A stretch of 7,117 bases of DNA from Treponema sp. (GTDB lineage Bacteria; Spirochaetota; Spirochaetia; Treponematales; Breznakiellaceae). The stretch lies in contig JAITEW010000086.1 in assembly GCA_031281855.1 (NCBI GenBank), positions 1 through 7,117 of the forward strand. The letters run 5' to 3'. Position numbers and translations under genes: made by a program. Shown piece by piece: positions 1-4,929 of this stretch. Each line of letters starts with the position of its first letter. Position 1 is the stretch's first letter. The notes beneath the pieces are model-generated. The model searched no databases. It was not told the origin of the DNA and worked only from the letters and a program-made list of their open reading frames with translations.

Positions 1-29
1 CCCTTCATCTCATTTCACTTTAATCTACC

Positions 30-1286
30 CTATTTCTTGCCGGGAAGCAAGGTGGAAAGGTAATCCTGCAGCGATGCCCCGAATTCGTCTGATATCTTGC
101 GTTCCGCGGCCCTGACGGCCCGTTCCTCGGCTTCAGGCTGGTTCAGGTGGCCTTCCCTTCCTGATGCGCTGTAAGGAAGCAGAACCGCGTATTCCCCGGC
201 GCTGTCCTTGAGCTCTGCGTCCACGAGGTAGCGCACGAACCGGTTCTGCTGGTTCGGAAGCTCCGCAGGAGTCAGAGTGAGCTGAGCTTCAAGGACGTAC
301 CGTGAACTGCCGCCGCCGCTCCTGAATCCCAGCCGGCTCAAAGCGCCTGAAAAGGCGGCCTTTATACGGTCCGATCTGTCCCCGTTTACCCTGACGGCTA
401 TAGGGATGTTCCGGGCAATCTCCGCGGCCTGGAGCCGGTACTCTTCGCCTTTCTTCATCTCCCCGGGATTTATCCCCGAAGTGTTCCCTACATACGTGAG
501 CACATTGGCGTAGACCCTGTCGGCATCGGCGATAGTGGCTGAAAGGAGGCAGCGGGAATAACCGTTGAGGGTGTTTCTTTCATCGGCGCTCATGTCCAGG
601 AGATCCGCTATGATGCGTTCGTTAGAACGGATAAGGTCGGCGTAAAGCACCGATGTCTTCGCCTTCTCCATCACAGCGGCGGCGTAATAGGTGCTCCTGC
701 TGTCAAACCAGACATCCGCGATCTCAGCGCCTACCAGGGAATCCATCGCCGCAGAGGTGGTGATGGCGTTCTGTACCGTATTGTTTTCCGCAGCCTGGAT
801 GGCCCCGGTCCTGACCGCCTCGGAGTAGCTGTTTACGGTTTTCATTTCCGCCTGTATGGACTGGCCGAAGACCCCGGTCAGGTTGGCCAGGGCGTTCCGC
901 TCAGCCTGCCGCCTGTCGCTGCCGAATCCCACAGCGGCGACATAACGCTGCTTGCTGTACACCGAATCAGGGGCGTCCACCCAGGCGGGCTTTCCTCCGG
1001 CGTCCCTGGCGCTTTGGGGCTGCAACTGCGGCACCTGGGCGGCTTCCGGGAAACTGCCGGGATTTTCCACCTGCGCCGCAGCGGCCTGGGAGGAAAGCCC
1101 CGGACCGGCAGCAGGGGAACCTGAGGGATAGACGCCGCCGTTATCCAGGGCAGCCAGGGCCGCGGCGGCCGCTTCGGCAGCTTCATCGGCAGCGGATCTC
1201 TTTTGCTCCGCAGCCCCGGAACCGGCGCAGCCTGAAAAAGATAAAGCCAGACAAGAGGCTAGCAAAAAAACAATTACTTTAAACAT
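30..1286 (-). CDS. LPP20-domain lipoprotein, long form with linker and C-terminal domain
   Basis: The 418-residue product starts with a signal peptide and lipobox FSGC (Cys20). An earlier LASC (Cys12) is a second, less likely lipobox because the hydrophobic stretch before it is short. Residues 21-98 are a low-complexity linker rich in Ala, Pro, Gln and Ser. Residues about 99-220 look like an LPP20 domain: P-A-W-V near 100, YVAAVGFG at 115-122, then an Ala/Gln-rich helix and YYAAAVMEKAK at 200-210. The same pattern occurs in the shorter lipoprotein at 3362-3913, so the two are probably distant paralogues. Residues about 240-418 form an extra region I cannot assign; IAVRVNGDRSDRIKAAF at 296-312 gives a mixed alpha/beta look. 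The ATG lies inside the end of the upstream gene (13-nt overlap) and is preceded by GGAG five bases away, which suggests translational coupling. The role is unknown; an envelope-anchored structural or assembly function is inferred. The family call is by pattern only. Confidence 0.85.
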   Translation of the reverse strand: MFKVIVFLLASCLALSFSGCAGSGAAEQKRSAADEAAEAAAAALAALDNGGVYPSGSPAAGPGLSSQAAAAQVENPGSFPEAAQVPQLQPQSARDAGGKPAWVDAPDSVYSKQRYVAAVGFGSDRRQAERNALANLTGVFGQSIQAEMKTVNSYSEAVRTGAIQAAENNTVQNAITTSAAMDSLVGAEIADVWFDSRSTYYAAAVMEKAKTSVLYADLIRSNERIIADLLDMSADERNTLNGYSRCLLSATIADADRVYANVLTYVGNTSGINPGEMKKGEEYRLQAAEIARNIPIAVRVNGDRSDRIKAAFSGALSRLGFRSGGGSSRYVLEAQLTLTPAELPNQQNRFVRYLVDAELKDSAGEYAVLLPYSASGREGHLNQPEAEERAVRAAERKISDEFGASLQDYLSTLLPGKK

Positions 1287-2587
1287 ACAAACTCCATAAG
1301 GTTCAGTTTACCTGCTTCTACCAGAACATTCTCCCGCCTGTCGGAAGAAATCAGGCCCCTTAGACCGTAATAATTCACTGTCGCCGAATAGACCCCGGGA
1401 TCAACATTGACCCCCCCTGCATAGGCGTAACCCGGAAAATACCGGGAGATCCGCAGATCCGCCTGTTCGCTCACGTCCGCGGCGATCCTGCCCAGAAAAC
1501 TGAAAAGGACGCCCCAGCCGCTGTCGTTTCCGCTGTCCAGGGCAGCGCCGATACCTGCAACAGTACCTGCCTTTATAATAGTACGGGCTATGGACTTTAA
1601 TACAATAAGGTCGTACTTGGCCTTAAAAGTCTCCCTGGCCACTGCGCTCATATCCTCCAGCAATTCCAGGCCGAAGCGTTCCCCGCTGTCCAGGACAACC
1701 TCTACCGAATGTATTGCCGACGGCCTTTCCAGCATCTGGGGCAGCGAAAGCCGGGCCCAGTTATTGGGGCTAGGCAGAGGAAGGGGGATCATGCGGTCCG
1801 CTCCCTCTTTGACCGGAGAAAGGCCGGTAAAGCTCAGCACGTTAAGCCGGGCCTTGTCCCGGGGTACCAAAAGTTCGCCGTCCAGCGACGAAGGAAGGGA
1901 GTTGCGGTACACATCCGGAGCAAGGGCATAGGCTTCCCTGAGTTCTTCCAAATCGATCCGGGCATCATCCATATTCCCGTTCCCCCTGTAAAAGAGAACC
2001 CCCAGATACCGCGCCAGTGCGGAATTGGAAAACTTCGAAGCAGTAACCGTATAATTCGTGGTTGAAAGATTTTTATTAGACGCAACGACCTTGTCAATAG
2101 CAGCCTCGTACTTGTCCGACAAATACCGGAGCTTTTCATTCACCCTGCGAATCTCCACCAAAGCGCCTTCAAGATCGTTCAGGTGATAATAGTTAAGGGC
2201 GTTAAAAACATTGATATAAAGATCCTCGTAATCCTCACCGGCGTAATCCCTGGTATTGTCATTAACGATATAGGAAGCTATCTCCTGGCTCAGGCTCTTG
2301 GTAAAGGCGGCCTCTATCTGCCGTTCCCCTTCTTCAAGATCCCGGGAAGAATCCTCCCAGAGCTCTGCGTAATGCCTGATCATCCCCCGGTCAAGGCAGA
2401 GGAGGATGAAATTCTTGCCCGTGTAGATGTTTTTTTTCGCATCTTTTGTTTCCATGGAAGCAAGGGCGCCCGTATAGGAACCGTTCTGAATTCCCAGATC
2501 GATTTCCCGGTACGCGCCCGGAGCGCCGGCGCAGGAGAGAAAGAAGAAAAAAAACGCCCCTGCAATCAGCGTCCGGCGCCATTTCAT
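1274..2587 (-). CDS. COG3014-like lipoprotein with helical repeat N-terminal half
   Basis: The 437-residue product has basic residues MKWRR, a Phe-rich hydrophobic core (five Phe at 12-16) and a relaxed lipobox FLSC (Cys19), of the kind tolerated in spirochaetes. Residues about 25-225 are helical and TPR-like (for example NALNYYHLNDLEGALVEIRR at 129-148, and RGNGNMDDARIDLEELREAY at 201-220). The C-terminal half carries a Gly/Ala stretch, GTVAGIGAAL (341-350), and an ADLRISRYFPGYAYAGG segment (376-392) ending in a beta-rich tail. This layout fits the uncharacterised COG3014 lipoprotein family, known from other bacteria near LpoB-type genes; that match is from memory, not from a search. The start is supported by GGGAG six bases upstream of the ATG. 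The gene lies 43 nt after the LpoB-like gene and overlaps the next one by 13 nt. The coding strand has T8 in the signal peptide (2547-2554) and A8 at 2430-2437. The function is unknown; a scaffold role in an envelope complex is inferred. Confidence 0.85.
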   Translation of the reverse strand: MKWRRTLIAGAFFFFFLSCAGAPGAYREIDLGIQNGSYTGALASMETKDAKKNIYTGKNFILLCLDRGMIRHYAELWEDSSRDLEEGERQIEAAFTKSLSQEIASYIVNDNTRDYAGEDYEDLYINVFNALNYYHLNDLEGALVEIRRVNEKLRYLSDKYEAAIDKVVASNKNLSTTNYTVTASKFSNSALARYLGVLFYRGNGNMDDARIDLEELREAYALAPDVYRNSLPSSLDGELLVPRDKARLNVLSFTGLSPVKEGADRMIPLPLPSPNNWARLSLPQMLERPSAIHSVEVVLDSGERFGLELLEDMSAVARETFKAKYDLIVLKSIARTIIKAGTVAGIGAALDSGNDSGWGVLFSFLGRIAADVSEQADLRISRYFPGYAYAGGVNVDPGVYSATVNYYGLRGLISSDRRENVLVEAGKLNLMEFVCLK

Positions 2588-2630
2588 CCTTCACTCCCGG
2601 TCTTTTTCACTTTAAACAAAACTCCGGACC

Positions 2631-3254
2631 TTAAGGCCGGTAAGAGGACTGCTTGATAACTTTTTTGATCTCGCTGTTTTCACCCATCCAGAGCCGGCCA
2701 TTAGTTTCGATATTGGTTAGTTCCGCGCTGACGAAGTAAGACCGCACCGTGGTCTTCCCGGCGCGGTCCACAATGGACTTGACAACGCCGGTAAGCATCA
2801 GGTTTGCCCCGGTTTCATACCCCAGAGCAGAGGCGGTCTCCTCGCTGGCGTTTGCCTGCTGATCCTGCCGTTCCTCCCGGATCTCCTGCCGCACGCCGCC
2901 GCCGGATACAAAGTCCAGCCTGCCGCTGTTGAAAATCGCTACTTCCATGTTTTTGGCGATTATGGACGTATCAATGTGTTCGCTGGAATCGTTCCCGAAT
3001 CTGCCTACCAGGACAGCCGGCAGCTTTCCGGGATGCTGGGAAGAGTACTGCTGGATATACTGGGCTACCCTGGGCGAATTGAGGCAATCGTTGATCAGGC
3101 TTTCGCATACTATACGGACATCGCTGTCGTCCCAGTACCCTGAAAGGTCTATAAGGCTCGACGCGTCTACCCGGTCCACTTTGGGCATAGAAGAACAGGC
3201 GGAAAACAGAAGCCCCCCTGCCAGCAGGGCGGCTGAAACAATGACTTTTTTCAT
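2631..3254 (-). CDS. LpoB-like penicillin-binding protein activator family lipoprotein
   Basis: The 207-residue product has a signal peptide and lipobox FSAC (Cys20). The body follows the order of E. coli LpoB. A strand-turn-helix (VLVGRFGNDSSEHIDTSII, 81-99) is followed by NMEVAIFNSGRLDFVS (102-117), a Gln/Glu-rich helix (120-140), ALGYETGANLMLTGVV (143-158), and the closing strand pair FVSAELTNIETNGRLWMG (174-191). Length is close to E. coli LpoB (213 residues), but the long Pro-rich linker of the enteric protein is absent. In E. coli LpoB stimulates PBP1B through its UB2H domain. That domain is typical of gammaproteobacteria, so the partner here is probably different and the activator role is only a family-based guess. 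AAGGTG lies five bases before the ATG. The 107-nt gap upstream contains AAGCTT repeats (3314-3333) and a GAAAC-TTCA-GTTTC hairpin (3291-3304), but no convincing promoter, so co-transcription with the gene at 3362-3913 is likely but unproven. Confidence 0.85.
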   Translation of the reverse strand: MKKVIVSAALLAGGLLFSACSSMPKVDRVDASSLIDLSGYWDDSDVRIVCESLINDCLNSPRVAQYIQQYSSQHPGKLPAVLVGRFGNDSSEHIDTSIIAKNMEVAIFNSGRLDFVSGGGVRQEIREERQDQQANASEETASALGYETGANLMLTGVVKSIVDRAGKTTVRSYFVSAELTNIETNGRLWMGENSEIKKVIKQSSYRP

Positions 3255-3361
3255 ATAAACACCTTACCATATAACAGTTGAAGCTGTTCCGAAACTTCAG
3301 TTTCTGGAAAGACAAGCTTTGCTTATCAAGCTTCCTTAGATTTTACGTCTTTTGAAACAGC

Positions 3362-3913
3362 CTACCTGTTTTTTAGCTGTTCATCCAGCATTTTGAGGGC
3401 CTCGTTCGCCTTGAATTCGGCGTACCTTGCGGCCTCGTTTTCATAAACATCCTGGGGAACCGCAGCAGCGGCGTCGTCAAGGGCGTCCGCCCGCTTCATC
3501 CGCGCAAGGGTCCAAAAAGCGCCATCACCGGTTTTTTCATTCCTGATAAATTCCACGTTGCGCAGCTCGGCGCTGGTGATCTGCCTGCTGATAGATTCAA
3601 AGAAATACAGGTTAGCCTGATCGTTCTGGGTTCCCGCGTCCCTGGTATAGTCGATAACGAGCTGGTCCACTGCGCTCTTGATCTTGCCCGCAATCTCCGC
3701 CCTGGCCTGGGCCTGGGCCTGCTGCCGCTGGGAAGTCAGGTTGTTCAGGGTCGAACTGCCGACGCCGTAAATATACTCATCCGACACAGGCGGGTTGGCT
3801 ACAAATTCGGGAATACTGGGGTCGCTGGCCAGACGTTTCTCCCCGGCGCTTTTGCAGCCCGCGAGGGCAAAAACCAAAACAAACGCAAAAACCGCCGCAA
3901 AACCTTTTTTCAT
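3362..3913 (-). CDS. LPP20 family lipoprotein, short form
   Basis: The 183-residue product has a clean signal peptide (MKKGF, then a hydrophobic core) and a classical lipobox LAGC (Cys20). After a short tether, residues about 33-142 match the LPP20 pattern: IPEFVANPP (34-42), YIYGVGSS (47-54), a long Gln/Ala-rich amphipathic helix (58-85), and a closing strand AFWTLARMKRADAL (132-145). The C-terminal tail (155-183) is helical and charged. LPP20 was named from a Helicobacter surface lipoprotein; the family also includes flagellum-associated proteins, but nothing here ties this one to flagella. GGAGG lies six bases before the ATG, a strong ribosome-binding site that fixes the start. It is the first gene of the four-lipoprotein series and sits just downstream of the repeat-filled intergenic region. 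The family call is good; the function is unknown. Confidence 0.88.
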   Translation of the reverse strand: MKKGFAAVFAFVLVFALAGCKSAGEKRLASDPSIPEFVANPPVSDEYIYGVGSSTLNNLTSQRQQAQAQARAEIAGKIKSAVDQLVIDYTRDAGTQNDQANLYFFESISRQITSAELRNVEFIRNEKTGDGAFWTLARMKRADALDDAAAAVPQDVYENEAARYAEFKANEALKMLDEQLKNR

Positions 3914-3965
3914 AAAAATCCTCCGTAAGACTCAATTTTTGAAAACCTGAAGTTTCCTAAATACA

Positions 3966-3974
3966 TTTATATCA
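3966..3974 (-). promoter_or_regulatory. Candidate extended -10 promoter for the lipoprotein operon
   Basis: Read on the minus strand this is TGATATAAA, an extended -10 (TGn followed by a TATAAT-like hexamer). A start of transcription near 3959 would give a leader of about 46 nt before the ATG at 3913. The -35 position (3989-3994, TGGATA on the minus strand) is poor, as is common for extended -10 promoters, and it falls inside the 18-bp direct repeat at 3981-3998. Confidence 0.4.
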
Positions 3975-3980
3975 CAATAC

Positions 3981-3998
3981 TCAGGGTTTATCCAGTAA
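3981..3998 (+). repeat. 18-bp direct repeat, left copy
   Basis: TCAGGGTTTATCCAGTAA here matches TCAGGGTTTAGCCAGTAA at 4273-4290 with one difference, 292 bp apart. The two copies bracket the forward palindromic element. This copy overlaps the presumed -35 region of the lipoprotein operon promoter. Confidence 0.75.
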
Positions 3999-4000
3999 TA

Positions 4001-4171
4001 CTAAACTTGACTTGCGAAAAAAACCTTCTTGCCAGGCCGGGAGGAAGACCCTCGGGCAGGCCAGACGGCCTCGCTTTCTTTTACGGACGCTTTGGCGTCG
4101 CCGTTACTGGTATGACGCCGTAAGCCTGCCCAAGGGTCTTCCTCCCGGCCTGACAGACGCATTTGTCGCAG
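4001..4171 (+). repeat. Palindromic repeat element, forward copy A
   Basis: The element starts at CTAAACTTGAC and ends near TCGCAG. Its core is a long inverted repeat: arm 4033-4061 pairs with 4124-4152, with 28 of 29 positions complementary, around a 62-nt loop. The loop contains a smaller hairpin, GACGC-TTTG-GCGTC (4086-4099). A second copy lies reversed at 4754-4900. Shared, nearly identical blocks are TTACTGGTATGAC (4104-4116), AGACGGC in the left half, and the outer CTAAACTTG. Copy A is about 24 nt longer because of extra loop sequence. It has no protein-coding capacity I would support. It resembles a small non-autonomous mobile element or a REP/BIME-like family; which of these cannot be told here. 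Confidence 0.8.
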
Positions 4172-4194
4172 TGAAGTTAATCGGAGTGTATTCT

Positions 4195-4230
4195 GGACCG
4201 GAATCGGAGCCTAGTACGGACCGGAATCGG
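4195..4230 (+). repeat. Tandem 13-bp repeat
   Basis: GGACCGGAATCGG occurs exactly at 4195-4207 and again at 4218-4230, a period of 23 bp. Short tandem motifs of this kind are seen near the ends of some insertion sequences, including IS21-like ones, where the transposase binds; that link is inference. Confidence 0.7.
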
Positions 4231-4272
4231 GGGGCAAAAACAGGGAAGGAACTATGTTCGTTCTTACGACTT

Positions 4273-4290
4273 TCAGGGTTTAGCCAGTAA
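4273..4290 (+). repeat. 18-bp direct repeat, right copy
   Basis: This is the partner of 3981-3998, differing at one base. Soon after it, TAAGCTGGACCCGCA (4307-4321) is a degenerate relative of the TAAACTTGACCCACA motif at 4451-4465 (12 of 15 positions), so the flanks of both direct repeats lead into related sequence. Confidence 0.7.
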
Positions 4291-4365
4291 GGCCTGCCCT
4301 TTCTGTTAAGCTGGACCCGCAGCTCGCTGTTCCGGAGGTCTTTTGCGCTGACAGGCCGCCTTTGC

Positions 4366-4394
4366 TTCACAAAAGCCCCCTGTTGGGGTATAGT
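4366..4394 (+). promoter_or_regulatory. Candidate sigma70-type promoter inside the intergenic region
   Basis: TTCACA (4366-4371) and TATAGT (4389-4394) each match the -35 and -10 consensus at five of six positions, with the ideal 17-bp spacer. Transcription would start near 4401. Downstream lie AAGG (4401-4404), an ATG at 4413 and a terminator-like hairpin at 4664-4680. It could drive a small RNA, the doubtful ORF at 4413, or read through to uvrB. Confidence 0.4.
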
Positions 4395-4412
4395 AGAGAC
4401 AAGGTAACAGAT

Positions 4413-4877
4413 ATGAGCGTTTTTAAGGAAGATACCCCCCTGGTCAATGCTAAACTTGACCCACAATTAGCCCCTGACAAGCCGGGAGGGAGGCTTGATA
4501 CTTTCCTCCAAACAGCGACCCTTATTGAACCCCACGCCCTGTGGCCTTTATCCATCAACGCCCTCACCGGTTCGGACGCAGACGGTTGGCGGGTGAAAAC
4601 CCCGGGAAAAACGCTTGTAGAATCTGCCTTCGCTATCTTCGATACGCTCCGGCGGGGAATTCTAAGACCCTTCGGGTCTTTTAATGTTTTTCCCGGAATT
4701 TTTCCCGCTCCCGGCATTTCACGCCAAATTACGGACCAACCACCCCTGCCTACCTGCGATAAAGCGCCAGTCAAGCCCGGAGGGACCCCCCGGGTAGGCA
4801 TACGGTGTCATACCAGTAAAGGCGACAGCCGTCTAGCCTACCCGGGGGGTCGCCTCCGGGCTTGGCTGGCGGATTAA
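4413..4877 (+). CDS. Doubtful hypothetical ORF, 154 codons
   Basis: An open frame starts at an ATG with AAGG eight bases upstream and a promoter-like sequence before that. I do not recognise the product. It has no signal peptide, membrane segment or known motif, and is rich in Pro and Gly. Evidence against it is strong: residues from about 115 onward are translated from palindromic repeat copy C, the early part runs through the collapsed repeat at 4449-4497, a terminator-like hairpin lies inside it, and an antisense frame (4801-4367) is equally open. It may be a chance frame created by GC-rich repeats. It is listed because its start signals are better than those of any other frame in this gap. 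Confidence 0.15.
   Translation: MSVFKEDTPLVNAKLDPQLAPDKPGGRLDTFLQTATLIEPHALWPLSINALTGSDADGWRVKTPGKTLVESAFAIFDTLRRGILRPFGSFNVFPGIFPAPGISRQITDQPPLPTCDKAPVKPGGTPRVGIRCHTSKGDSRLAYPGGRLRAWLAD
4442..4497 (+). repeat. GGTCAA/TTGACC dyad and collapsed repeat copy B
   Basis: GGTCAA (4442-4447) and TTGACC (4456-4461) are a perfect 6-bp inverted repeat with an 8-nt spacer. The dyad overlaps GCTAAACTTGACCCACA (4449-4465), a version of the outer-end motif of copies A (4001) and C (4885-4900, reversed). It continues into CAAGCC-N8-GGCTTG (4478-4497), which looks like the palindrome of A and C with its centre deleted. GGTCAA/TTGACC dyads are known near ends of IS21-family elements. This is a likely relic or minimal version of the same repeat. 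Confidence 0.5.
4664..4685 (+). terminator. Terminator-like hairpin with T-rich tail
   Basis: AAGACCC (4664-4670) pairs with GGGTCTT (4674-4680) around a three-base loop, giving a 7-bp stem followed by TT-AATG-TTTTT. The T tract is interrupted, so termination strength is uncertain. It works only for plus-strand transcription and lies about 265 nt after the predicted start near 4401. Confidence 0.4.
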
Positions 4878-4900
4878 ACGCAATGTGGGACAAGTTTAGC
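4754..4900 (-). repeat. Palindromic repeat element, reversed copy C
   Basis: This is the inverted counterpart of the element at 4001-4171. Arm 4766-4799 pairs with 4836-4870 (one single-base bulge and one mismatch) around a 36-nt loop that includes TACGGTGTCATACCAGTAA (4801-4819), the reverse complement of the TTACTGGTATGAC block of copy A. The outer end is GTGGGACAAGTTTAGC (4885-4900), matching copy B's GCTAAACTTGACCCAC when reversed, with one difference. About four in five positions agree with copy A in the right half. It ends 29 bp before the preferred uvrB start, so an RNA crossing it would carry a very stable hairpin in the uvrB leader. There is no T tract after the hairpin, so it is not a standard terminator. 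Confidence 0.8.
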
Positions 4901-4918
4901 GGCCAATGCCGGAAACAA

Positions 4919-4924
4919 GTGAGG
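4919..4924 (+). promoter_or_regulatory. Ribosome-binding site that sets the uvrB start
   Basis: GTGAGG lies five bases before the ATG at 4930. The earlier in-frame ATG at 4906 has no such sequence at a proper distance. The 4930 start also gives MRPFEVVSPFKPAGDQ, aligning with E. coli UvrB MSKPFKLNSAFKPSGDQ without extra residues. Confidence 0.7.
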
Positions 4925-4929
4925 TCCGA

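Larger units (their letters stand above)
3914..4929. other. Repeat-rich divergent intergenic region, no well-supported gene
   Basis: About 1 kb separates the leftward lipoprotein operon from the rightward uvrB gene. It is built largely of repeated and palindromic sequence, listed separately. Long open frames exist on both strands, but most begin at TTG or inside repeat arms and lack a ribosome-binding site: minus 4466-4104 starts at TTG, minus 4801-4367 starts in a repeat arm. In the middle section the plus and minus frames share the same wobble position, so codon third-base bias cannot choose between them. No tRNA, rRNA, RNase P, tmRNA or SRP RNA core motif was recognised, and no transposase is visible. 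Confidence 0.7.

Noticed and set aside
1..8. Possible start (ATG AAG) of a fifth minus-strand gene after the lipoprotein at 30-1286
   Set aside because: Only eight bases are available and the upstream ribosome-binding site is weak, so a gene cannot be supported from this window.
2183..2656. 157-codon plus-strand open frame opposite the COG3014-like gene
   Set aside because: It is a shadow of a well-supported coding frame, with no start signals or recognisable product.
3314..3333. AAGCTT-N8-AAGCTT inverted repeat in the gap between two lipoprotein genes, considered as a terminator
   Set aside because: The stem is only 6 bp, AT-rich, and has no T tract in the transcribed direction.
4012..4290. 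92-codon plus-strand open frame
   Set aside because: Its first half is simply the translated palindrome of copy A, with no ribosome-binding site.
4104..4466. 120-codon minus-strand open frame with a plausible-looking stretch RVQLNRKGRPYWLNPES
   Set aside because: It begins at TTG within the TTGACC dyad region without a ribosome-binding site and ends in repeat copy A. It might be a decayed gene fragment, but nothing supports expression.
4367..4801. 144-codon minus-strand open frame in the intergenic region
   Set aside because: It starts inside a hairpin arm of repeat copy C with no ribosome-binding site, runs antisense to another open frame with the same wobble position, and has no motif I recognise.
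4836..4870. Copy C hairpin as a riboswitch or rho-independent terminator for uvrB control
   Set aside because: There is no T tract after the stem and no recognised riboswitch core; the same sequence occurs in copy A away from uvrB.
4001..4900. CRISPR array or phage attachment site
   Set aside because: The repeats are few, inverted and long with internal pairing, not short regular direct repeats with spacers. No integrase, tRNA or cas gene is present.
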